Shown here piece by piece: positions 26,897 to 34,831 of a DNA stretch of 64,000 nucleotides. The notes below the pieces were generated by a model that saw only the letters and a program-made list of their open reading frames with translations, searched no databases and had not been told where the DNA came from. The stretch spans positions 1-64,000 of the forward strand of contig JBQTJI010000048.1 in NCBI GenBank assembly GCA_052387255.1, given 5' to 3'. Position numbers and translations under genes: made by a program. The DNA is from JBBQXK01 sp052387255. Lineage in GTDB: Bacteria > Pseudomonadota > Alphaproteobacteria > Rhodobacterales > Rhodobacteraceae. Positions within the stretch are counted from its first letter, which is position 1, and every line of letters begins with the position of its first letter.

Positions 26897-27256
26897 ATGA
26901 AGCACCCCGTGGACGCGCATGTCGGCAAGCGCATCCGTCACCGTCGCTGGATGGTCGGCATGACCCAGCAGCAACTGGCTGATCGGGTGGGCATCAAGTT
27001 CCAGCAGATCCAGAAGTACGAGACCGGCATGAACCGCGTCTCGGCCTCGCGCCTGTGGGACATCGCCGAGGCGCTGACGGTGCAGGTCAGCTTTTTCTTC
27101 GAGGGTCTGAACGAAGATGGCTCGGTCATCGCGGCGGGCGGCGACATGTTGGCCGACAAGGAAGCGATGGATCTGGTGCGGTCGTACTACGCCATCCCCG
27201 AGGCGCAGCGCCGCCGCCTGTTCGACCTGGCCCGCGTGCTGAGCGAGGCGGCCTGA
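26897..27256 (+). CDS. XRE family helix-turn-helix regulator
   Basis: A 119-residue DNA-binding protein. The HTH is 'MTQQQLADRVGIKFQQIQKY' followed by 'ETGMNRVSASRLWDIAEAL', almost invariant in a conserved alphaproteobacterial group. The C-terminal tail ('LVRSYYAIPEAQRRRLFDL') probably mediates dimerisation. The ATG at 26897 has 'GGAG' ten bases upstream; an in-frame ATG at 26885 has none. It is preceded by the overlapping promoter elements at 26833-26861 and followed after ~60 bp by an IMPase-family gene. Target genes are unknown; autoregulation and control of the divergent oxidoreductase are possible. Confidence 0.92.
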   Translation: MKHPVDAHVGKRIRHRRWMVGMTQQQLADRVGIKFQQIQKYETGMNRVSASRLWDIAEALTVQVSFFFEGLNEDGSVIAAGGDMLADKEAMDLVRSYYAIPEAQRRRLFDLARVLSEAA

Positions 27257-27318
27257 TCCGCTTGACCCCGCGCCTTGCCGCCTGCTAGCGCGTGGCAGCG
27301 GGCAGGCGGGGCGGCAGG

Positions 27319-28113
27319 ATGCGCAGACGGCAGGATGAAGCGGAACTGATCGCCACGGCGGCCGAGATGGCCGAGGCTGCACGGGTGGCGACACTGCGCC
27401 ATTTCAGGGCTGCCGGGCTGTCGGCGGACACCAAGGAAACCCACCGATTCGATCCCGTGACCGTGGCCGACCGTGAAAGCGAGGCAGCGATGCGGGCGGT
27501 TCTGGCGCGCCTGCGCCCGCAGGACGCGATCCTGGGCGAGGAACAGGCCGCGACGCCCGGCACGTCGGGCCTGACCTGGGTGATCGACCCCATCGACGGC
27601 ACGCGCGGATACCTGTCGGGCACGCCGACCTGGGGTGTCCTGATCTCGGTCGCCGACGCCGAAGGTCCGGTCTACGGCGTGATCGACCAGCCCTATATCG
27701 GTGAGCGGTTCGAGGGCGGGTTCGGTCGCGCCGAGGTGACCGGCCCGACGGGCCGCCATCCCCTGCGCTGCCGCCCGCCGCGCGGGCTGGACCAGGCGAT
27801 CCTGTTCTCGACCTTCCCCGAAGTGGGGACCGAGGCCGAACGCCTGGCCTTCCGCCGCGTCGCCGACGCCGTGCGGCTGGTCCGGTATGGCTGCGACTGC
27901 TATGGCTATGCCCTGGTCGCCGCGGGCCAGATCGACCTGGTGATCGAGGCCGGCCTGCAGACCTATGACGTGCAGGCCCCGATTGCCGTGGTGCAGGCGG
28001 CGGGCGGGATCGTCACCGACTGGCAGGGTCGGCCCTGCCCGCAAGGGGGGCAGGTGCTGGCCGCCGCAAACGCGCAGGTGCATGCGGCGGCGATGGCGCT
28101 TCTGAACGCCTAG
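27319..28113 (+). CDS. inositol monophosphatase family phosphatase (HisN-like)
   Basis: A 264-residue Mg-dependent sugar/alcohol phosphatase. The metal sites are 'ILGEEQAATPG' and 'WVIDPIDGTRGYLSGTPTWG', and the C-terminal one is 'YDVQAPIAVVQAAGGIVTDW'. 'GTRGYLSGTPTWG' is characteristic of the branch annotated as histidinol-phosphatase (HisN), so a histidine-pathway role is plausible though hisF and hisE lie 16 kb away. The start is the ATG at 27319; a GTG at 27292 would add nine residues. The 3' end overlaps the convergent secreted-protein gene by four bases. Confidence 0.9.
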   Translation: MRRRQDEAELIATAAEMAEAARVATLRHFRAAGLSADTKETHRFDPVTVADRESEAAMRAVLARLRPQDAILGEEQAATPGTSGLTWVIDPIDGTRGYLSGTPTWGVLISVADAEGPVYGVIDQPYIGERFEGGFGRAEVTGPTGRHPLRCRPPRGLDQAILFSTFPEVGTEAERLAFRRVADAVRLVRYGCDCYGYALVAAGQIDLVIEAGLQTYDVQAPIAVVQAAGGIVTDWQGRPCPQGGQVLAAANAQVHAAAMALLNA

Positions 28114-28688
28114 CGCGCGACCACGGGGGGCAGCAGCGCGGTGGGTCGCCCCTCGGGCGTGCACATGTCGTTGTCGGCGGGCCGCACGCCGAAATAGACC
28201 CCTTGCGGGTCCATCGCCAGCAGGTCGAAGTCCTGGCCGCAGTCCGCCACCGGGGGCCAGGCGGCGCAGCCCGTCTGCGAAATATCGGCCTCGAGGTTCA
28301 CGGTCAGCCCGCAGGTGTCCAGCCCGATGCCCGCCGCCACCTCGGGGATCGCGGTCAGCTGCGTCAGCCGTTTCCAGTCCTCGTCGAAGGTCGCCTCGAA
28401 CGCGCCCGGCACCGAGGATGGCCCGGTCACCGCATAGCCCCCCCCGGTGCGGAACTGGAAGGTCCGCAGGGTCATGGCCGGGTCCAGCGCATGGGTGAAG
28501 ATCAGGCTCCACTGGCCGTCGGCAAAGACGAACTCGCGCGTGCCGAACCCGCCGTACCAGGGCTCGGGCGCGGGGCTGACCCAGGTGCCCTTCAGGCCCT
28601 CAAGCGTGGCGGCATCGGCCCATTCCCCGGCCATGGACGGCAGGGCAAGGGCGGACAGGATCAGCGCGGCGGCGGACAGGTGTTTCAT
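28110..28688 (-). CDS. hypothetical secreted protein
   Basis: A 192-residue protein with a signal peptide 'MKHLSAAALILSALALPSMA' and predicted cleavage before GEWADA. The mature part is beta-rich and lipocalin-like in texture ('LKGTWVSPAPEPWYGGFGTR', 'FVFADGQWSLIFTHALDP'). It contains four Cys, in 'DTCGL', 'TGCAAW', 'ADCGQD' and 'DMCTPEG', that could form two disulphides in the periplasm. I do not recognise the family. 'AGGAAG' precedes the ATG at 28688. It is convergent with the IMPase gene and divergent from the deaminase gene. Confidence 0.85.
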   Translation of the reverse strand: MKHLSAAALILSALALPSMAGEWADAATLEGLKGTWVSPAPEPWYGGFGTREFVFADGQWSLIFTHALDPAMTLRTFQFRTGGGYAVTGPSSVPGAFEATFDEDWKRLTQLTAIPEVAAGIGLDTCGLTVNLEADISQTGCAAWPPVADCGQDFDLLAMDPQGVYFGVRPADNDMCTPEGRPTALLPPVVAR

Positions 28689-28850
28689 GGTCATCTTCCT
28701 GGTGGCGCAGGCCGGACCGTCCGGCCTGTCAGGATGAAGACGAAGGGTTCGCGCGATTTTCGACATCGCCGCGAAAGTGTTTCCGAAGCGGCAGGGTTGC
28801 GCGGCCCCGGTCCGGCCCTAACCTGCGGGCCGGGACAGCAGGGGGCGCGC

Positions 28851-30185
28851 ATGGACGAGGTTCTGATCCGGGGGGCAGAGGTCGTGGTCACGATGGATGC
28901 CGACCGCCGCGAACTGCAAAGGGCCGATGTCCTGATCCGGGGCGGGGTCATCGCCGGGGTGGGGCCGGGGCTGGCCACCGCGGGCCGCGTGGTGCAGGCC
29001 GGGGGATGCGTGGTGACGCCGGGCCTCGTGAACACGCACCACCATCTGTACCAGACGCTGACCCGCGCCGTGCCGGGGGGGCAGGACGCGCTGCTGTTCG
29101 GCTGGCTGCGGAGGCTGTACCCGATCTGGGCGCGGTTCGGGCCGGAGGAGATGTTCGTGTCGGCGCAGGTCGGGCTGGCGGAACTGGCGCTGTCGGGCTG
29201 TTCGATGACGTCGGACCATCTGTACCTCTACCCCAACGGCGCGCGGCTGGACGACACCATCGCGGCGGCCTCCGAGGTGGGCCTGCGCTTCCATCCGACG
29301 CGGGGCGCGATGAGCATCGGGGAGTCGCTCGGCGGCCTGCCCCCCGATGCGCTGGTCGAACCCGAGGCGGCGATCCTGGCCGACATGGCGCGCGTGGTCG
29401 ACCGGTTCCACGATCCCCGGCCCGGCGCGATGGTGCGTGTGGGGCTGGCCCCCTGTTCCCCCTTCTCGGTCAGCCGCGACCTGATGCGCGAGACGGCGTG
29501 TCTGGCGCGCGACAAGGGGGTGATGCTGCACACCCATCTGGCCGAGAACGACGAGGATGTCGCCTACAGCCTGGCCACCTTCGGCTGCCGCCCGGGGCAG
29601 TATGCCGAGGATCTGGGCTGGACGGGTGCGGACGTCTGGCACGCCCATTGCGTCAAACTCGACGCGTCCGAGATCGGGCTGTTCGCGCGGTCGGGCACGG
29701 GGGTGGCGCATTGCCCCTGTTCTAATTGTCGTCTCGGGTCGGGGATTGCACCTGTGCGGGCGATGCGGGATGCCGGGGTGTCGGTGGGCCTTGGGGTGGA
29801 CGGGTCGGCCTCGAACGACGCAGGGAGCCTCGTGGCCGAGGCGCGGATGGCGCTGCTGTTGCAGCGGGTGGCAAAGGGGGCGGATGCGATGTCGGCGCGC
29901 GAGGCGCTGGAGATCGCCACCCTTGGCGGCGCGCGGGTGCTGGGGCGTCGGGATGTGGGGGTGCTGGCGGTGGGGATGCGGGCGGACGTGGCGGTCTGGG
30001 ACCTGTCGGGGATCGAGGCGGCGGGGTCGTGGGACCCGGTCGCCTTCCTGCTGGCCGGGCCGGCCCGAGTGCGCGACCTGTTCGTCGAGGGGCGGGCGGT
30101 GGTGCAGGGGGGGCACCTAGCGACGCTGGACTTGCCGCGCGTGGTCGAACGGGCGAATGTGCTGGCCAGGCGGCTGGCGGGGTAG
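28851..30185 (+). CDS. 8-oxoguanine deaminase-like amidohydrolase
   Basis: A 444-residue metal-dependent amidohydrolase of the cytosine-deaminase/TrzN group. Metal ligands are in 'GLVNTHHHLYQTLTRA' (the HxH), 'LHTHLAENDED', 'VWHAHCVKLD' and 'GLGVDGSASND' (the Asp). The 'HHHLYQTLTRA' and 'CSNCRLGSGIAPVR' blocks match proteins described as 8-oxoguanine deaminases, which turn 8-oxoguanine into urate. A related purine or pterin substrate is possible. The ATG at 28851 gives a normal length. It is followed by an RraB-like gene after 3 bp. Confidence 0.85.
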   Translation: MDEVLIRGAEVVVTMDADRRELQRADVLIRGGVIAGVGPGLATAGRVVQAGGCVVTPGLVNTHHHLYQTLTRAVPGGQDALLFGWLRRLYPIWARFGPEEMFVSAQVGLAELALSGCSMTSDHLYLYPNGARLDDTIAAASEVGLRFHPTRGAMSIGESLGGLPPDALVEPEAAILADMARVVDRFHDPRPGAMVRVGLAPCSPFSVSRDLMRETACLARDKGVMLHTHLAENDEDVAYSLATFGCRPGQYAEDLGWTGADVWHAHCVKLDASEIGLFARSGTGVAHCPCSNCRLGSGIAPVRAMRDAGVSVGLGVDGSASNDAGSLVAEARMALLLQRVAKGADAMSAREALEIATLGGARVLGRRDVGVLAVGMRADVAVWDLSGIEAAGSWDPVAFLLAGPARVRDLFVEGRAVVQGGHLATLDLPRVVERANVLARRLAG

Positions 30186-30188
30186 GGC

Positions 30189-30506
30189 GTGGCACATAAT
30201 TTCGAAACGCAGCGGCGGGAAACCTATGCGTCGTTCAAGGACATCGCGGGGCTGAAGCTGCCGAAGGAGGCGGTGATCGAGTTCGCGTTCTTCGTCGAGG
30301 AGACGGACGCCGACTGGGGCGCGTTCGAACGGGCGCTGCGGGCGGCGGGGTTCCGCACCCGGCGGCTGGAGGACGGCGAGACGATGGTGGCCGCCAGCGG
30401 CCCGATGCCGGTGACCCCCGAGGCGATCTGGCTGCGGGAACGCGAGGCCACGTCGATCGCGCTGAAGTTCGAGTTCTATCCGGACGGCTGGGAGGTCGCG
30501 GACTGA
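30189..30506 (+). CDS. ribonuclease E inhibitor RraB-like protein
   Basis: A 105-residue protein starting at GTG 30189, three bases after the deaminase stop. 'MAHNFETQRRETYASF', the acidic 'FFVEETDADWGAFERAL' and the terminal 'FEFYPDGWEVAD' fit the RraB/DUF695-like ferredoxin fold; E. coli RraB binds and inhibits RNase E. Similarity is at fold and motif level only, so RNase E inhibition is not established. Tight spacing suggests translation coupled to the deaminase gene. Confidence 0.75.
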   Translation: MAHNFETQRRETYASFKDIAGLKLPKEAVIEFAFFVEETDADWGAFERALRAAGFRTRRLEDGETMVAASGPMPVTPEAIWLREREATSIALKFEFYPDGWEVAD

Positions 30507-30661
30507 GCGTCGCACGTGTGGACAGAGGGCGGGGTGAGGGATTTCAAGGAGTTAGCGTGGGGGTGTTAGGGGGTTGTTAGGGATTGGGGGGTGCGGGACG
30601 TGCGGGATCATGGCTGGAAAAACCTGACCTGATCGCTTATGTTCCGTCCAGGAGAACGCCC

Positions 30662-30871
30662 ATGGACGTCCAGATCAATGACTATCCCCAGCTTCGCGGG
30701 CTGTGCTGGAACCGGCCCGGTGCGGGCGTGATTGACGGGGCGGATGCACTAGCCCTGTATGAGCGGAACTGGCGGTTTGTGGATTACGCGGCGATGACGA
30801 TGGAGGAGGAAAGCCTCTTGGCGACGCTTGTTGCCCGATATGGCAACGGCGTGCTGAATGTAGCAGAGTAG
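30662..30871 (+). CDS. small hypothetical protein (69 aa)
   Basis: A 69-residue protein of unknown function, 'MDVQINDYPQLRGLCWNRPG' to 'LLATLVARYGNGVLNVAE'. A good 'CAGGAGA' site lies before the ATG at 30662, which supports it as a real gene. No signal peptide or membrane segment is visible. The 'LYERNWRFVDYAAMTMEEE' part resembles small proteins often found next to toxin or antitoxin-like genes, but I cannot make a firm link. The stop codon TAG lies inside the left arm of a perfect 18-bp inverted repeat. Confidence 0.7.
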   Translation: MDVQINDYPQLRGLCWNRPGAGVIDGADALALYERNWRFVDYAAMTMEEESLLATLVARYGNGVLNVAE

Positions 30872-30926
30872 GGTGGGCAATCTGCAGACAGTCGCTTGCG
30901 AATTGTGGGCAGATTGCCCACCCTAC
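30868..30926. repeat. perfect 18-bp inverted repeat GTAGGGTGGGCAATCTGC
   Basis: Arms at 30868-30885 and 30909-30926 are exact reverse complements with a 23-base loop. It lies between the convergent 69-aa gene and the orphan TPR-like gene and overlaps the stop codon of the former. It looks like a mobile REP-type palindrome that could also act as a bidirectional terminator. Confidence 0.85.
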
Positions 30927-30932
30927 GGTTTG

Positions 30933-31859
30933 CTACTGTGCAATGTCGTTTGTAGTGGTTTGGCTTGCGATTTGCACGAGAAGCATTGATGCCTCAGCGA
31001 ACTCTTCATCCTCTGGTTTGGAAGTGCGGAGTACCTCGCGGAGGAACACCCTTGCTGTAGCGATTTTTTCGAGTTCAATACATGATTTCGCAACCCAGAG
31101 AGCTGGGTAGGCCTGAAAGTCTATCTCGCAAGAAAGCAGCCAGCCGAAGAATTTTTCTGCGGCCTTATCAAAATTCCCAATAGAGAAGTATGCGAAACCA
31201 AGTGTTTTGGCGAAAACGCCTTCTTGAATCCCAAACGTATTTCTTTCAAGGAATCTGTGAACCATACGAACGGAGAGTTCATCTAGGCCCTCATCTCCCA
31301 GCCACTCAAGAAATTCTTGAATGGTCTCAACCGGTAATTCTTTGCCAAATTCTGGACGACAGAGAAAGTCAATAAACTGTTCAAATATCTCTTCCAATTC
31401 TGGATTCGTGGCGCTTATCATACCAAAATTTTCGACATACGTTTCATAGAGGCGACTGACAATTCCTTCTGGCAAGGGTGCTGCGATTAGCGCCATCATC
31501 CGCTCAACCGCCATTATGGCCGTTGCGCCTTGGAACGTACTTGCCACTGTATCCCAAAGGTCAACTGCATCATCCCTCATTCCCCGCAAAAGATAAACGC
31601 GTTCTAACTGGCGCAGTTGCTCAAAATAATCATAGTATGCATCATGGTCGCGGTGGTCAGCGTTGAGGTAGGCCTTGACTCCGGGCATACACGAAACAAG
31701 GATCTTTCGAATCTCGAAAAGGTGACTTTCAGAGTTTGGAAGTTCTTTGAACGCACGAAGTAAGCCATTGCATAGCACCAAAGCTGAGTCAAAATCTCCA
31801 TTTTGACACAAATCTTCAACCCGAAGTAGATTTTCGGAAAGGCTCACCGCAACCTTCAT
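30933..31859 (-). CDS. AT-rich orphan TPR-like helical protein
   Basis: A 308-residue soluble protein, all-helical, with TPR-like pairs such as 'GDFDSALVLCNGLLRAF' near the start and 'TLGFAYFSIGNFDKAAEKFF', 'ALWVAKSCIELEKIATARVF' near the end. I recognise no named family. Base composition is close to even GC/AT, with A/T-ending codons, in sharp contrast to neighbours near two-thirds GC, so recent horizontal acquisition is likely. The ATG at 31859 has 'AGGAG' upstream. It is flanked by a perfect inverted repeat on one side and an apt remnant on the other. A structural or adaptor role is conceivable but unsupported. Confidence 0.85.
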   Translation of the reverse strand: MKVAVSLSENLLRVEDLCQNGDFDSALVLCNGLLRAFKELPNSESHLFEIRKILVSCMPGVKAYLNADHRDHDAYYDYFEQLRQLERVYLLRGMRDDAVDLWDTVASTFQGATAIMAVERMMALIAAPLPEGIVSRLYETYVENFGMISATNPELEEIFEQFIDFLCRPEFGKELPVETIQEFLEWLGDEGLDELSVRMVHRFLERNTFGIQEGVFAKTLGFAYFSIGNFDKAAEKFFGWLLSCEIDFQAYPALWVAKSCIELEKIATARVFLREVLRTSKPEDEEFAEASMLLVQIASQTTTNDIAQ

Positions 31860-32231
31860 TGTTTACTCCTGCGCATCGAAGTTATGAAAGAAGCTAGGGA
31901 TCAGTAGTGTGCTTGCAAGTAGGAACACTACCTCCCCACGCCTCCCACCCAAACCCCCTTCACCGCCCGGTCATCCCCCACCATCACCGTCAGGAATATC
32001 GCCCCCCACACATCCCCGGCCCGCCGCGACCCCTCTTCGATGGCGGGGGTGCTGGCGCGGTCGATCACCGCCGGGTCGGCCTCCATCCCCAAGGCGATGT
32101 TGCCGATGCGGGTGCCGGTGCGCAGGGCGCGGGTTCTGCCATGGGGGCAAGCCACCGGCCTGGAGCGGTGTCGGGGATTGACCTTGGCCATAGCAGCCCC
32201 TTTGCTGCGAGCGCAGCGAAGGAGCCCCCCC
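31860..32231. other. gene-free stretch between TPR-like gene and apt remnant
   Basis: I see no complete gene here. GC returns abruptly from low to high near 31925. A minus-strand frame ending at 31928 gives the protein-like 'GAIFLTVMVGDDRAVKGVWV' but has no plausible start, so it may be a decayed fragment. A hairpin, CCTTTGCTGCG-AGC-CGCAGCGAAGG-like, lies at about 32200-32222, just before the apt remnant's ribosome-binding site. Confidence 0.4.
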
Positions 32232-32360
32232 ATGCCCAAATCCGTCCGCGACGACATCCGCACCATCGTCGACTTCCCGCAGGGGGGCATCCTGTTCCGG
32301 GATGTGCCGACGCTGCTTGCCGATCCGCGCGGGTTCCGGAGCGCCTTTGCCGGGCACTGA
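32232..32360 (+). pseudogene. apt: truncated adenine phosphoribosyltransferase (apt) remnant
   Basis: Encodes only 42 residues: 'MPKSVRDDIRTIVDFPQGGI', then 'LFRDVPTLLADPRGFRSAF', then a stop. This is the recognisable N-terminus of Apt, an enzyme of about 175-180 residues that salvages adenine to AMP. The PRPP-binding and catalytic parts are missing, and nothing downstream resembles them. 'GAAGGAG' remains upstream. I infer loss of the 3' part by rearrangement; an intact apt may exist elsewhere in the genome. Confidence 0.8.
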
Positions 32361-32506
32361 CGCGGGCGTGCTTAAACGCCGGTAACCCTTTCGTAAGGGA
32401 ATCACCCTAATCACAGGGGTGTCGGGCTACCCACCCGGCCACGCTGCTTGCACCACGTGACCAACACACCCCCACGCCCCGCCGGTTCACCCCGGCGGGG
32501 TTTCTT
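32361..32506 (+). ncRNA. candidate small RNA or 3' leader ending in a terminator
   Basis: Between the apt remnant and the ptsP end lies about 115 bp of non-coding DNA with a small hairpin (CCCTTTCGTAAGGG, near 32387-32400). It ends in a strong plus-strand intrinsic terminator although no intact plus-strand gene precedes it. A short independent transcript would explain the terminator. I do not recognise a named RNA family; a leftover from the original apt context is the alternative. Confidence 0.25.
32477..32506 (+). terminator. intrinsic terminator overlapping ptsP stop
   Basis: CCCCGCCGG-TTCACC-CCGGCGGGG followed by TTTCTTC on the plus strand. The minus strand lacks a U-run, so it serves plus-strand transcription although it overlaps the ptsP stop codon at 32487. 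Confidence 0.7.
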
Positions 32507-34748
32507 CGTCCGGCAGACCGGACAGATGGTCCATCACGGCGGGCCGCACGGTTTCCGCGCCCCGGGCCTTGGCATCGGCCATCACCTCATAGAGGTCGTC
32601 CAGGTTCACCCGCCGGAGCAGGCTTTTCACCGGGCCGACCGAGGCGGGCCGCATCGACAGCATGCGCAGGCCCACGGCGGCCAGGCAGACGGCCTCGACC
32701 GGCTTGCCCGCATCCTCGCCGCAGAAGGACAGGGGCGTGGCGGTCTCGGCGCAGCGGGCGACGACGGTTTCGAGGAAGGTGAGGAAGCTGGCGTTCAGCA
32801 CGTCATAGCGGCGCCGCACCCGTTCATTCTCGCGGTCCGCCGCGAAGAAGAACTGCTTGAGGTCGTTGCCGCCGATGGAGACGAAGTCGGCCATCTGGTA
32901 GAAGGCGCGGGGCGCGTAGGCGAGGCTGGGGGTTTCCAGCATCGCGCCGATTTCGAGGCGGGCCGGGGCCACGTGCCCCATGGCGGTTTCGCGGTCGAAC
33001 TGGGCCAGGACATGGCCGCGGGCCGCGAGGAATTCGGCGTGTTCGGTGATGAAGGGGAACATGATGGCGAGCGGCCGCCCGGCGGCGGCGCGGAACAGCG
33101 CCTGGGCCTGCATGCGCAGCACGCCCGGCTTGTCGAGGCCGACGCGGATCGCGCGCCAGCCCATGGCGGGGTTCGGTTCGTCCTGCGGCTTCATGTAGGT
33201 CAGCACCTTGTCCGACCCGATGTCGAGGGTGCGGAAGGCGACGCGGCGGCCCTTGGCCGCGTCCATCACGCGGGCGTAGAGTTTGGCCAGCTCGTCGCGC
33301 TTGGGCATCTGGTTGCGGATCAGGAACTGGAGTTCGGTGCGGAAGAGGCCCACGCCCTCGGCCCCCGACCCTTCCAGGCTGGGCAGGTCGGCCATCAGCC
33401 CCGCGTTCATGTGCAGCGCAATGGTGCGGCCGCAGCGGGTGAGGCCGGGCAGGTCGCGCAGGCCCGCATAGCGCTGCTGCGCCTTGGCCTGCATCGCCAT
33501 CTTGTCGCGGAAGGCGGAGGTGATCGTGTCCTCGGGGCGCAGGTGGACCACGGCGGCGTCGCCGTCGACCAGGATCGGGTCGCCGTTCAGCGCCTCGGCG
33601 ACGATGCGGTCGGCGTGGATGACCAGGGGGATGGCGAGCGCGCGGGCGACGATGGCGGCGTGGCTGCCGACCGATCCTTCCTCCAGCACCACGCCGCGCA
33701 GCTTGCGCCCGTATTCCAGAAGCTCGGCGGGGCCGATGTTGCGGGCGACCAGGATCGGGTTGTCGGGCATCGTGGCCCCGGTGTCGGACCCTTGCCCGGT
33801 CAGGATGCGCAGCAGGCGGTTCGACAGGTCGTCGAGGTCGTGCAGCCGTTCGCGCAGATAGGCGTCGGGCACCTGTTCCAGGCGGGCGCGGGTTGCGGAC
33901 TGTTCCTTTTCCACCGCCGCCTCGGCGGACAGGCCAAGGGCGATGTCCTCTTCCATCCGGCGCAGCCAGCCGCGCGAATTGGCGAACATGCGGTAGGCTT
34001 CCAGAACCTGCTTCTGGTCCTTGTCGAGGCTTTCCGCCGACAGAAGGTCATCGACCGACACGCGCAACTGGCCGACGGCGGCGCGGATGCGCTCGATCTC
34101 GGTCAGGGGGTCGTCGGCGACGGGATTGGTCACCACGACGCGGGGTTCGTGCAGCCAGACGCGGCCTTCGGCAGTGCCCTCTTGCCCCACGGTGCCGCGG
34201 AACACGACGGGGCGGCGGTGCAGGGCGCGCATCGCCTCGTTGTCGCCGGTGAAGGCCCCGAGTTCCGTCATTTCGGCCAGCACCATCGCCACCACCTCGA
34301 TGGCGTCGATCTCTTCCTCGGAATAGCTGCGGGCGTCCTTCGACTGCACCACCAGCACGCCCAGCTTTTCCCCGACGCGCTGGATCGGGACGCCGAGGAA
34401 CGAGGAAAAGATTTCCTCGCCGGTCTCGGGCATGAAGCGAAAGCCCTTTTCGGCCGGGGCATTGGCGGTGTTGACGGGGCTTGCGGTGCGCGCGACGCGG
34501 CCGACCAGCCCTTCGCCCAGCTTCATCCGGGTCTGGTGGACGGCCTCTTTCTTCAGCCCTTCGGTGGCGCAGAGTTCCAGCGTTTCGGGGTCGCGGAACA
34601 GGTAGATCGAGCAGACCTCGGTGCCCATGGACGAGGCGATGATGTGGGTGATGCGGTCCAGCCGTTCCTGGCCCTTGCCGGGTTCGGCCAGGCTGTCGCG
34701 CAGGCGGCGCAAGAGCTTGCGGCTGTCGCTTTCGGTGCGTTCGGCCAT
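32487..34748 (-). CDS. ptsP: phosphoenolpyruvate-protein phosphotransferase PtsP (EI-Ntr)
   Basis: First enzyme of the nitrogen-type phosphotransferase relay: it takes phosphate from PEP and passes it to NPr and EIIA-Ntr. The 753 residues contain an N-terminal GAF domain (~18-155; 'GTEVCSIYLFRDPETLELCA'), then the EI module with the active His in 'GSVGSHAAIVARALAIP' and the PEP-binding 'EGVGLFRTELQFLI', ending in 'PLSFCGEDAG'. The GAF domain separates it from sugar EI. It lies 83 bp downstream of lysC, an arrangement common in Rhodobacterales. Confidence 0.97.
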   Translation of the reverse strand: MAERTESDSRKLLRRLRDSLAEPGKGQERLDRITHIIASSMGTEVCSIYLFRDPETLELCATEGLKKEAVHQTRMKLGEGLVGRVARTASPVNTANAPAEKGFRFMPETGEEIFSSFLGVPIQRVGEKLGVLVVQSKDARSYSEEEIDAIEVVAMVLAEMTELGAFTGDNEAMRALHRRPVVFRGTVGQEGTAEGRVWLHEPRVVVTNPVADDPLTEIERIRAAVGQLRVSVDDLLSAESLDKDQKQVLEAYRMFANSRGWLRRMEEDIALGLSAEAAVEKEQSATRARLEQVPDAYLRERLHDLDDLSNRLLRILTGQGSDTGATMPDNPILVARNIGPAELLEYGRKLRGVVLEEGSVGSHAAIVARALAIPLVIHADRIVAEALNGDPILVDGDAAVVHLRPEDTITSAFRDKMAMQAKAQQRYAGLRDLPGLTRCGRTIALHMNAGLMADLPSLEGSGAEGVGLFRTELQFLIRNQMPKRDELAKLYARVMDAAKGRRVAFRTLDIGSDKVLTYMKPQDEPNPAMGWRAIRVGLDKPGVLRMQAQALFRAAAGRPLAIMFPFITEHAEFLAARGHVLAQFDRETAMGHVAPARLEIGAMLETPSLAYAPRAFYQMADFVSIGGNDLKQFFFAADRENERVRRRYDVLNASFLTFLETVVARCAETATPLSFCGEDAGKPVEAVCLAAVGLRMLSMRPASVGPVKSLLRRVNLDDLYEVMADAKARGAETVRPAVMDHLSGLPDEETPPG

Positions 34749-34831
34749 GGGGTCACCGCCGTTGGGGGTTCAATGCCCTTAGACCACAGGACCGACAGCA
34801 ACGGAACGGGGCATGTTTTCCGCCCCCGCCG

